Program-made: the position numbers and the translations under genes
The notes under the pieces: generated by a model
Told to the model about the DNA's origin: nothing
Seen by the model: the letters and a program-made list of their open reading frames with translations, nothing else
Databases searched by the model: none
Source of the DNA: Emticicia sp. BO119
GTDB taxonomy: Bacteria; Bacteroidota; Bacteroidia; Cytophagales; Spirosomataceae
Assembly (NCBI RefSeq): GCF_013912375.1
Contig: NZ_JACETV010000002.1
Coordinates: 62,001-126,000, forward strand
DNA: 64,000 nucleotides
Direction: 5' to 3'
Shown here: positions 25,787-33,738 of the stretch, one piece after another
Numbering within the stretch: position 1 is the stretch's first letter
How the letters are laid out: each line of letters begins with the position of its first letter

Positions 25787-28471
25787 ATGAGAAAAATTTA
25801 CCTTTCTGGCATACTAACTCTTTTGGTAATGTCAGCGATTGCCCAGAAAACGATTAAACCACGCCACGAACAGCTTGCCAGGACCAACCCGAATAAAATT
25901 GAATTTATGAAAGGGAAGATGATTGTGTGTCCGGGTAATTATGTTGATGCGAATACTTATATTCCTCCTGCTAAAGAAATAGAAGAGGCTCTGAAAGGAA
26001 AATATGTAAGATCGACTGCTAAAGCTACTTTTATTGTTAATTATAGCGGGTTTTCTCCTGCTGCTCAAAAAGCTTTCCAGTTAGCGGTTGATATATGGTC
26101 GAATCTTATCAGTTCACCTGTTCCTATCCGTATTGATGCTATATGGCATCCGATTGATAGCGGTAATACAGCAGGTACTATTTTAGGTCAGGCAAGTCCT
26201 GCAGATTTTACACGGAACTTTCCCGGTCAGCAAAAAGCAAGTACATGGTATCCCATTGCCTTAGCTGAAAAAATAGCCGGGCAAGAACTGAATTCCGTTA
26301 ACGATGCCGATATTGTAGCAGAATTTAACAGTTCTGCTCCATGGTATTTAGGTACAAGTACTCCAGGGCGCAATGAGTTTGATTTTGCTTCTGTAGTTTT
26401 GCATGAATTATGTCATGGCTTGGGTTTTACTTCTTCATTACGCTCAACCCAGACTTCATCTACTGCGGCATGGGGCTATGAAACAGGCTCACCATTCATT
26501 TTCGATCAGTTTGTAGAAAATGCCACAGGACAACAATTAATAGATACAGGTATTTTCCCTAATCCATCTGCTGCATTACGTCAACAATTAGTTGGGAATA
26601 ATTTATTTTTTAATAGCCCTGCCTCTGCCGCAAAGGGCGATGAAAAGCCACGGTTATATGCTCCATTCACCTATCAGGCAGGTTCGAGTACTTCTCACGT
26701 TGATGATAATACTTATACGTCAGGGAATCCTAACTCTTTGATGACATCAGCAGCAAGTTTAAGAGAAGTAATCCGAGATCCAGGGCCATTAGTGAAGAAT
26801 ATGTTTGCAGATATGGGCTGGAAAGGCACCTCGATTTTACATACACCAATTAAAAGTATCGAAAATTCTGTTAAAAGTGTAATAGTAAAAGCTACTATCC
26901 TGAGTGATACGACATTAGTAGCAGGTAGTGCGAAGGTATATTATACAGAAAATGACACAATTACCAAGGCAAAAGCTATAAACCTGACAAGAGCAGGTAA
27001 TACGAACGAGTATATAGCGGTTATCCCTGTTACAGCAGCAAGTTCAATTATTAGATACTATATTGTAGTAGAGGATAATTTTAAACGCAAAAATACTATT
27101 CCTGCAGAGGCTCCGCTAAAAGGCTACTATGGTTTCCAGATTGGTGAGGAAGACGTTTCATCGCCTTTTGTTTCAAACCTTCCACTTACATTTGTACCAT
27201 CAACATCTAAACCTGACATCTTTCTGAATGCTGAAGATGACTTTGAACACGGAATAGATACTGTTTATGTAGAATATATGGTGAACGGACAGGCAAAAGC
27301 TCCGGTTGGTCTGAAAAAATATAATCCGGCTACAGATGATAAAGCCTATTCGCAGGGTAGAAATGATGCTTTTGCTTATTTGGGTAAAGCCGTTTTTGGT
27401 GATTTGAAAAAAGGCGACCATGTGCTCTATCGTATTGTAGCTATTGATAATTCGAAGAATAAGAATACCACTGTTCTGCCATCATACCTTAATACGCCGG
27501 GAACTAATGTAAGGCCTAAACCTGATTATTATGAATTTGTGGTAACAGATCTGAATACACAAACGCCTGTTTTAACCTACAGTACAGATTTTAATAGCCC
27601 TAATGAAGATTTTGCTGGTATAGGTGGTTGGGGTATTACACAACCATCGGGTTTTAGCGATGGTGCTTTACATTCGGCTCACCCCTATAAAAACGGGGGA
27701 GACGAAAACCTTGAATCTAATACAATGGCTTTGTTTTTAAAGCCAATAGAACTAAAATCAGAAGACGATTCAGCCAATATCACATTTGATGAAATTGCAT
27801 TGATAGAGCCCGGTGCAAACGGATCTTTATATGGTGATGCTGATTTCTATGATTATGTGGTAGTTGAGGGATCTTACGATGGTGGAGCATCTTGGATACC
27901 ATTTGAAGATGGCTATGATGCCACAAGTGATTCGGAATGGAAAAGAATATTTAACAATTATGTTTCGGGTACTGTTATGGGAGCAGACGGACAGCCTTTT
28001 GAGTCGGCAGACTCAAAAGGGGTAGGCGTTCCTTCACTATATCGTAAAAGAACTATTAAGATGTTGAGTAGTGGTGATTTTTCGGGCGGAGATGTTATTC
28101 TGCTTCGTTTCCGTTTATTCTCTGACCAGCTAACTTATGGTTGGGGATGGGCCATTGATAACCTCAAAATACAATTACCACCACCGCCACCTGTCTTAGC
28201 AGTAGAGCCAGGTTTAGAAAAAGCAGTTACTTTATCGCCAAATCCATCGCCTGACGAAATACAAATCAGCACTACCTTGGCTAAACCAGGTCGTGTAAAA
28301 ATGGAAGTATTTGGCGCAAACGGTAAAAAAGTGATGGACAGAGAATTTATTACAGATATAAATACTTTCTATCAGAAAATAGATGTAAGCGATTTTAATG
28401 CAGGTACTTATCTGGTTCGATTATATACCGAAACAGGGTCTGTAGTAAAAAGATTTGTTGTAAGCCGATAA
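25787..28471 (+). CDS. Secreted metalloprotease-like protein with type IX secretion sorting domain
   Basis: An ~894-residue exported protein. The ATG at 25787 gives the signal peptide MRKIYLSGILTLLVMSAIAQ. A zinc-protease motif VVLHELCHGLGF places H206-E-x-x-H210-G as the metal site, followed by a Met/Ala-rich loop (NSLMTSAASLREVI) that may be the Met-turn; the catalytic part spans roughly residues 80-350. Beta-sandwich modules fill residues 370-800. The last ~80 residues (SPNPSPDEIQIS...YLVRLYTETGSVVKRFVVSR) form a type A C-terminal domain that directs type IX secretion and surface attachment. The substrate is unknown. Strong hairpins isolate it as a single-gene unit. Confidence 0.88.
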   Translation: MRKIYLSGILTLLVMSAIAQKTIKPRHEQLARTNPNKIEFMKGKMIVCPGNYVDANTYIPPAKEIEEALKGKYVRSTAKATFIVNYSGFSPAAQKAFQLAVDIWSNLISSPVPIRIDAIWHPIDSGNTAGTILGQASPADFTRNFPGQQKASTWYPIALAEKIAGQELNSVNDADIVAEFNSSAPWYLGTSTPGRNEFDFASVVLHELCHGLGFTSSLRSTQTSSTAAWGYETGSPFIFDQFVENATGQQLIDTGIFPNPSAALRQQLVGNNLFFNSPASAAKGDEKPRLYAPFTYQAGSSTSHVDDNTYTSGNPNSLMTSAASLREVIRDPGPLVKNMFADMGWKGTSILHTPIKSIENSVKSVIVKATILSDTTLVAGSAKVYYTENDTITKAKAINLTRAGNTNEYIAVIPVTAASSIIRYYIVVEDNFKRKNTIPAEAPLKGYYGFQIGEEDVSSPFVSNLPLTFVPSTSKPDIFLNAEDDFEHGIDTVYVEYMVNGQAKAPVGLKKYNPATDDKAYSQGRNDAFAYLGKAVFGDLKKGDHVLYRIVAIDNSKNKNTTVLPSYLNTPGTNVRPKPDYYEFVVTDLNTQTPVLTYSTDFNSPNEDFAGIGGWGITQPSGFSDGALHSAHPYKNGGDENLESNTMALFLKPIELKSEDDSANITFDEIALIEPGANGSLYGDADFYDYVVVEGSYDGGASWIPFEDGYDATSDSEWKRIFNNYVSGTVMGADGQPFESADSKGVGVPSLYRKRTIKMLSSGDFSGGDVILLRFRLFSDQLTYGWGWAIDNLKIQLPPPPPVLAVEPGLEKAVTLSPNPSPDEIQISTTLAKPGRVKMEVFGANGKKVMDREFITDINTFYQKIDVSDFNAGTYLVRLYTETGSVVKRFVVSR

Positions 28472-28479
28472 CTGAAAAC

Positions 28480-28532
28480 TATAAACATAATAGCGACACT
28501 CCCAAAATGAGAGTGTCGCTATTATGTTTATA
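28480..28532. terminator. Very long perfect terminator hairpin
   Basis: A perfect 22-bp stem (28480-28501 and 28511-28532; core TAGCGACACTC / GAGTGTCGCTA) with a 9-base loop, between the convergent protease and DinB genes. It is unusually long for a simple terminator. Confidence 0.8.
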
Positions 28533-28549
28533 AAGGATATAATCTCTTG

Positions 28550-29038
28550 TCAGCTTTTCTTTATCAGCAAGGCTAATTGTCCTCTATGATAACTCAAATG
28601 ATTGGTTCTGCTTAATAGTACATTCAACCGGTTGCGGTGGGGCTCTTTTGCAAAATTTTCTTCCGAAATACTATTATGTTGCGTAAACCATTCTTCAACA
28701 GGTAAATGGTTTATATGCCATATCAAAGTATCATTTACTGCTGCCCATTGTTCTTTTAACTGAATTATTGGAGGAATTTCAACGATTGTTTTATCGGCTG
28801 CCTCAACAAAAACAGAGTGTAATTCAGGGTATAGAGCTTTTCGGAAGTGTAAAAGCGGAAGCATTAAATCATGGACGGCTGTCAGATGCCCTAAAAGATA
28901 GACACCTCTGTTTTTAGCCGGAGCTATTTCAGTTATTAGCTGTTGGTCAGAGAGTTTTTCGAGTAGGCTATTGAAGGCAATAATTTGCAATTGCCAGTTA
29001 TTGATAGCGATTTTAATAGATAAGTCGAGATGATTCAT
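28550..29038 (-). CDS. DinB-like four-helix-bundle protein
   Basis: A 162-residue protein of the DinB/YfiT superfamily. The metal-binding histidines are placed as in the family: LLGHLTAVHDLML near residue 50 and NHLSYHRGQLALL at the C terminus (H-x3-H pattern in the last helix). Members are small metal-dependent four-helix bundles, some of which are thiol transferases; the substrate here is unknown. There is no export signal. It is convergent with the T9SS protease and shares its hairpin terminator. Confidence 0.82.
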   Translation of the reverse strand: MNHLDLSIKIAINNWQLQIIAFNSLLEKLSDQQLITEIAPAKNRGVYLLGHLTAVHDLMLPLLHFRKALYPELHSVFVEAADKTIVEIPPIIQLKEQWAAVNDTLIWHINHLPVEEWFTQHNSISEENFAKEPHRNRLNVLLSRTNHLSYHRGQLALLIKKS

Positions 29039-29281
29039 ACCTAATAGATTTAGAAGTGAAAATATAATGTCGTTCAGGAGAAAGAGAGTGTTATTCTATG
29101 CTAAGGGCAGAACGGAGCAAAAAAAGAAATAGTTCTACTTGCTTAAAAACTAACAAGTGTAAAGAATCATTTTACTAAGAGATTGAAGAATCAGAAAAGT
29201 TTTCATATTTCCCATAAATACACTTTATTAATCGTTGCAAATAATAGTAACCTTGATGTAAATTCGCAAAAAATAAAAAAT

Positions 29282-30592
29282 ATGCAGAAACTTATCCTAT
29301 TAACCCTATTGGCTTTTATCGGAATTTCTTGTACAACCTCACAGAAATTGTCAAAAAAGAGACCGTATGCTACACTGATTGATACTTCGAGGGTGTTTTC
29401 TCAGAATTTTACTGGCATGGCTATTTATGACGTAGACGAGAGAAAAACACTTTTTGAGCGAAATGCCGACAAGTATTTTACACCCGCATCTAACACTAAG
29501 TTGTTTACATACTATGCTTGTACCAAAATCCTGGGTGATTCGATTCCTGCTTTGCGATATATTATAAAAGGAGATACTCTGGTTTTCTGGGGCACAGGAG
29601 ACCCGACGTTTTTTCACCATGACCTAAAAAATACAAAGGCATTTGAATTTCTGAAAAGTTATAAAAATCTTAAGTTCCTGACTTTTTCGGATGGTAATTT
29701 TACAAATACAGCCATGGGAGAAGGCTGGGCCTGGGATGATTACAATGATTATTATTCGGCCGAAATTTCTCCACTACCTATGTATGGAAATATAGTCAGG
29801 ATAAATATCGAAAAAGGAACTACGACACTCCAACCATCTATTTTTGAAAACAGTTTTTATAAAAAAAAAAAAGATGGAGGGAATACAATTACCCGTACTC
29901 AAACAGATAATGTCTTTTTATTGCCTAAGTCAATCCTGGAGAAAAATAATTATAAGCAGGATATACCCTATAAAACCTTTACAGGGTTAACCCAACAATT
30001 GTTGATAGACACCTTGAACCGAAACGTGAGCCTGAAACATATTCCTGTGCCAAAAGATGCGCAAACTATCTATAGTATGCCCTCTGAGGATGTATATCGA
30101 TTAATGATGCAGGAAAGTGATAATATGCTTGCCGAACATCTGTTACTACTTTGTGGAGCGGTTATAAAAGATTCACTCAATTCTTCTTTTGTTATTAAAT
30201 CTATTACTGAAAAATACCTGCTGGATTTACCTGATACACCTAAATGGGTAGATGGCTCTGGGTTATCAAGATACAATCTTTTTACCCCCCGCTCTATCAT
30301 AAAACTTTTAGAGAAGATGAGAGCAGAAATACCTCAGCAAAAACTTTACTCTATTTTACCAGCTGGAGGCCGGTCGGGTACACTGAAGAATGGCTATAAA
30401 AATACTGACAAACCATTCATTTTTGCTAAAACAGGATCTTTAGGTGGTGTTTATAACTTAAGTGGCTATTTGATTACAAAAAAAGGGAAAACCTTATTGG
30501 TGAGCTTTATGAATAATAATTTCAATCAGTCAACAACTAAGGTTCGTAAGGAAGTAGAAAAAATCCTGACTTGGATTTACGAGAATAAATAG
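29282..30592 (+). CDS. dacB: D-alanyl-D-alanine carboxypeptidase/endopeptidase lipoprotein (PBP4 type)
   Basis: The ATG at 29282 gives a lipoprotein signal MQKLILLTLLAFIGISC; the frame is open to a TTG at 29183 that would bury it. The 436-residue protein is a class C low-molecular-weight penicillin-binding protein: Ser70-Asn-Thr-Lys73 (PASNTKLFT) is the nucleophile motif, ESDNMLAEHLL the SxN motif, and FAKTGSLGGVYNLSGY the KTG motif. It trims or cuts cross-linked peptidoglycan peptides at the periplasmic face. A run of ten adenines inside the gene (near 29862-29872) is prone to slippage but is in frame. It is convergent with the PIG-L remnant, with a gap of 1 bp. Confidence 0.92.
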   Translation: MQKLILLTLLAFIGISCTTSQKLSKKRPYATLIDTSRVFSQNFTGMAIYDVDERKTLFERNADKYFTPASNTKLFTYYACTKILGDSIPALRYIIKGDTLVFWGTGDPTFFHHDLKNTKAFEFLKSYKNLKFLTFSDGNFTNTAMGEGWAWDDYNDYYSAEISPLPMYGNIVRINIEKGTTTLQPSIFENSFYKKKKDGGNTITRTQTDNVFLLPKSILEKNNYKQDIPYKTFTGLTQQLLIDTLNRNVSLKHIPVPKDAQTIYSMPSEDVYRLMMQESDNMLAEHLLLLCGAVIKDSLNSSFVIKSITEKYLLDLPDTPKWVDGSGLSRYNLFTPRSIIKLLEKMRAEIPQQKLYSILPAGGRSGTLKNGYKNTDKPFIFAKTGSLGGVYNLSGYLITKKGKTLLVSFMNNNFNQSTTKVRKEVEKILTWIYENK

Positions 30593-30593
30593 G

Positions 30594-31432
30594 CTACTTT
30601 ACTTCTATGAAATACTCTTTATCAAAGATACGATAGTATATCCAGACAGGTATCTTATCGAAATAAGGTTGCATATCATTAAAAATGGGTCTTTGAGAAA
30701 CATGAAGCAGCATGGCTTGTTTCTTGAAATCACCTACTTCTGTTATTTTAACAGCCACTGTAGGAGTAGGCAACGTAGCATTACCAAAGTTCCTCTTAAA
30801 GCTGGCTGAAATCCTTTTTGCAATTTCAATCATTGGCTTCGGGAGAGTAACCTGATAAAGTTTTTTAACAGAAAAGCCATTTTTGCCTCTTTCAGCTAAA
30901 AAGATTTCTTTGGTATATTGTGCTATCAGGCGATGGTATGGATGGCCATATAAACCAATCAAATCATCGTAAGTAAAAAGAATAGTAGGTAAGTAGCGTA
31001 TTATTTTCTCTCTGATTACTTTTTTCATAGAATCCGGCGACAGGTTTTTGATGCAGCTATCAGGAAAATCTAAAATTTCCTGATTGCCCACACCTAATAA
31101 TTGTCTGACGGAACTTAATTCTTTAAACCTGATTTTCCCAAAGTAAATCTCCTTTTAACTGAATCTTGTTCATTCACAAGCCCATTGCTCCACCCGGCTT
31201 CACCATGAGAAAAGGTAATCAAACTTGTTTCAATGCCTTTTTTGTCTAATAATTTCAAAGTGCCAGCACTCGTGATTTCGTCATCGGGATGAGGAAAAAT
31301 AAACATCGCCTTTTCGCCTGAAAAGCTATTAGCTAAAGGAATAGAATCATCCTGCAATTGACTACGCAAATAATAATATACCCCCGAGAGGAAGAGAAAT
31401 ATAATAATAACGGCGAAAAGAAGTTTTTTCAT
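30594..31432 (-). pseudogene. PIG-L (LmbE-like) deacetylase split by a -1 frameshift
   Basis: Two adjoining minus-strand frames together make one PIG-L deacetylase. The first (ATG 31432, membrane anchor MKKLLFAVIIIFLFLSGVYYY) carries the zinc motif HPDDE (in FPHPDDEITSAGT) and ends at 31115; the second, ending at 30594, supplies the rest, including the second metal motif GHPYH. They are joined at 31133-31139, where the coding strand reads TTG GGA AAA TCA: a G GGA AAA heptamer. A -1 slip there gives GGG AAA ATC AGG and continues in the second frame for a 279-residue protein of normal length. Either the gene is broken by loss of one A or it uses programmed frameshifting. An IS element sits 14 bp upstream of the start, so the native promoter is displaced. 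The family deacetylates N-acetylglucosamine derivatives. Confidence 0.85.
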
Positions 31433-31446
31433 TGATAGAGGATTAA

Positions 31447-32309
31447 GAGTATGTTTAAATTTTGAGAAAGGGTATCGGTTGCGTAAATTGTAAGTGACCA
31501 AACCTATAATTTAATGCAAACTCAGTTTACTGAATTGACCGATACCCAATGGCAAGTTATCGAAGAAATTTTAAATGAACATAGAAAACGTAAACATAAT
31601 TTAAGAGAAATAGTTAATGGGATTTTAGAAATACTGCGCACTGGAACACAATGGAGAAACCTAAATCATCCTACTTTGTCATGGCAAATAATTTACTATT
31701 ATTTTAGAAAATGGGCTCTTAACGGGACATTAAACAGGATAAATAGTGAATTAAATAAAAAAGAAAGGACGCGACAAAGTAAAAAGGAAACTCCTAGTTT
31801 ATTATGTATTGATAGTCAATCAGTTAAGTCGGTTTCATTTTGCAAAGAAGATAAAGGTATTGACGGAAACAAATGCATTAATGGAAGAAAAAGGCATATT
31901 ATAGTAGATACACTTGGCCTAATATGGGGAGTAGTAGTGCATAGTGCTGATATTCATGATGGAGTAAAAGCTCATCTATTAGTGGAACATTGTTTAGGAT
32001 ATTTGGAGAGGATGCGAAAAATATTAGTGGATGATGCTTATAAAAAGGTCTTTTACGGATGGGTAAAAGAGAATATTATAGGATTAGAGGTAGAATTTGC
32101 TTCTAAACCACCTTCTGAAAAAGGGTTTGTTCCTGTAAAATGGAGATGGGTCAACGAGCGTACTTTTGGATGGCTTAATTTCTTTCGTAGGCACTCTAAA
32201 GACTATGAAAAAACGACAAAAAGTGCTGAAGCATGGATTTTATGGACTAATTGCCAAATTATCCTAAATCGGTTATGATATTTACCGAATATAATTTTTA
32301 AACATGTTC
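31447..32309 (+). mobile_element. IS5-family insertion sequence (863 bp, IS427-like)
   Basis: The ends are imperfect inverted repeats: GAGTATGTTTAAATTTT at the left and, read inwards, GAACATGTTTAAAAATT at the right. Both ends are flanked by TAA (31444-31446 and 32310-32312), a 3-bp TNA-type target duplication typical of the IS427 group. One intact transposase fills the element, and the preserved duplication suggests a fairly recent insertion. It lies between the PIG-L gene and anmK. Confidence 0.88.
31514..32278 (+). CDS. IS5-family transposase
   Basis: A 254-residue single-frame DDE transposase. The N-terminal helix-turn-helix region starts ELTDTQWQVIEEIL, with RTGTQWRNL typical of IS5-family DUF4096 segments. 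The catalytic acids are seen in CIDSQSVKS (first Asp), LVDDAYKKV (second Asp) and WRWVNERTFGWLNFFRR (Glu with the conserved Y/F-(2)-R-(3)-E-(6)-K-like region). The frame is complete with no frameshift, so the element may still be active. Base composition is more AT-rich than the neighbouring metabolic genes. It moves only its own element and has no role in the adjacent pathway. Confidence 0.93.
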   Translation: MQTQFTELTDTQWQVIEEILNEHRKRKHNLREIVNGILEILRTGTQWRNLNHPTLSWQIIYYYFRKWALNGTLNRINSELNKKERTRQSKKETPSLLCIDSQSVKSVSFCKEDKGIDGNKCINGRKRHIIVDTLGLIWGVVVHSADIHDGVKAHLLVEHCLGYLERMRKILVDDAYKKVFYGWVKENIIGLEVEFASKPPSEKGFVPVKWRWVNERTFGWLNFFRRHSKDYEKTTKSAEAWILWTNCQIILNRL

Positions 32310-32427
32310 TAAATATAAACCTTTGTAAATATAAACGTTAGAGAAAAAGAATCCCATTTGTTTTTCAATTCTAAACCCTATTTTTGTAAGTTAAAGATAT
32401 AAGAGAGTAAGAAAATACTAAGTCTAA

Positions 32428-33645
32428 ATGAATCAAAACATAAAAAAACTCTATAGCATTGCACAGAAAGAGAAAAGAATAATTGTCGGGTTGATGTCTG
32501 GTACTTCAATGGACGGATTAGATGTGGCTTTGTGTGAGTTCAGAAAAAGCGGTGGAGATACTGAAATAGTATTAATGCATTTTGATACCATAAGCTTTCC
32601 GGAAGATATAAAAGATGAAATAAGAAAGGTATTTGCCAGAAAAGAAATAGATTTTCAGCAACTATGTGTATTAAACCCTTGGATTGGCAATTTACATGGA
32701 CAAATAGTGAATGATTTGCTTTTAAAATGGAGAATACCCACTGAAAAAGTAGATATAATTGCAAGTCATGGACAAACGGTTTTTCATTCACCTAAAATCC
32801 TGCACAGACTTGAGAAATTCCCGAATGCTACACTTCAAATCGGTGATGGCGATCATCTGGCAGTAAAAACCGGAATCATTACACTCTCCGATTTCCGTCA
32901 GAAGCATTGTGCCGCAGGGGGGGAAGGAGCACCTTTAGCCGTTTACGGCGACTACCTGATTTTTTCTAAACGGGGTGAAAACAGAATTCTGCTTAATATG
33001 GGTGGTATTGCAAATTTTACATATCTGGCAGGTAATTTAGATGCAAACGAAGTTTTTGCTTCAGATACCGGCCCGGGAAATACAATAATTGATGCCTACA
33101 TGAAGAAATACTTCGATTTACCATATGATGAAGACGCCAGAATTGCCAGACAAGGAGATGTAAATCAGGTATTACTGACAGCATTGAAGCAGGATGATTT
33201 CTTTATGAAGCCTTTTCCGAAAACCACTGGTCCTGAACTATTCAATTTAGAATATCTGGCAAATGCGCAACAGCAAAGCAATACAACGTATCTTTCAGAC
33301 GAAAATATTTTAGCTACCCTTTGTAGATTTTCGGCTGAGACTATTGCTGAAGCCATTCAGAAATCGATCCTTCAATTGCCTGAATATATTGTTAATCCTG
33401 GCTCATTCAGAATTTATGGAAGTGGTGGTGGAGTACATAATCCGCTAATTATGCAGTTTCTGAAAGAGTTATTGCCTGATTTTGATTTTCGACTGACTGA
33501 TGATCTGGGTATTTCAGGCGATGCTAAAGAAGCCATTTTATTTGCTACTCTTGCTAATGAAGCTTTAGTAGGGGGCAAAACAGATTTTGGTTCACGTAAA
33601 GGAATACCAAGTGTATCAATGGGTAAAATTTCATTTCCACAATAA
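32428..33645 (+). CDS. anmK: Anhydro-N-acetylmuramic acid kinase
   Basis: A 405-residue cytoplasmic kinase of the ASKHA fold that hydrates and phosphorylates 1,6-anhydro-MurNAc to MurNAc-6-phosphate in cell-wall recycling. The phosphate loop GLMSGTSMDGLDVAL is at about residues 19-33, followed by IIASHGQTVFH, LNMGGIANFTYL, and ASDTGPGNTIIDAYM, and the C-terminal GSGGGVHNPLIMQFL. The product is the substrate of MurQ, encoded at 5152. Length is a little over the usual ~370 because of a 20-residue N-terminal extension. The IS and a short AT-rich leader lie upstream, so expression could be influenced by the insertion. Confidence 0.95.
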   Translation: MNQNIKKLYSIAQKEKRIIVGLMSGTSMDGLDVALCEFRKSGGDTEIVLMHFDTISFPEDIKDEIRKVFARKEIDFQQLCVLNPWIGNLHGQIVNDLLLKWRIPTEKVDIIASHGQTVFHSPKILHRLEKFPNATLQIGDGDHLAVKTGIITLSDFRQKHCAAGGEGAPLAVYGDYLIFSKRGENRILLNMGGIANFTYLAGNLDANEVFASDTGPGNTIIDAYMKKYFDLPYDEDARIARQGDVNQVLLTALKQDDFFMKPFPKTTGPELFNLEYLANAQQQSNTTYLSDENILATLCRFSAETIAEAIQKSILQLPEYIVNPGSFRIYGSGGGVHNPLIMQFLKELLPDFDFRLTDDLGISGDAKEAILFATLANEALVGGKTDFGSRKGIPSVSMGKISFPQ

Positions 33646-33653
33646 TTTTTTCT

Positions 33654-33661
33654 TACATTTG
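33654..33661 (+). promoter_or_regulatory. Possible -7 promoter element before the esterase gene
   Basis: TACATTTG fits TAnnTTTG, 78 bp before the ATG at 33739 and just after the anmK stop; no convincing -33 TTTG is seen. Confidence 0.3.
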
Positions 33662-33738
33662 TATGCCGTTACAACCTATACAGTATTATTACTGCCGTGG
33701 TGTATAAATCTTAGCAACTTTATAAGCCGGTACTTAAT

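Noticed and set aside
31514-32278. Transposase as part of a composite transposon around the beta-lactamase or anmK
   Set aside because: Only one IS copy is seen, its target duplication is closed around it, and the beta-lactamase is 10 kb away.
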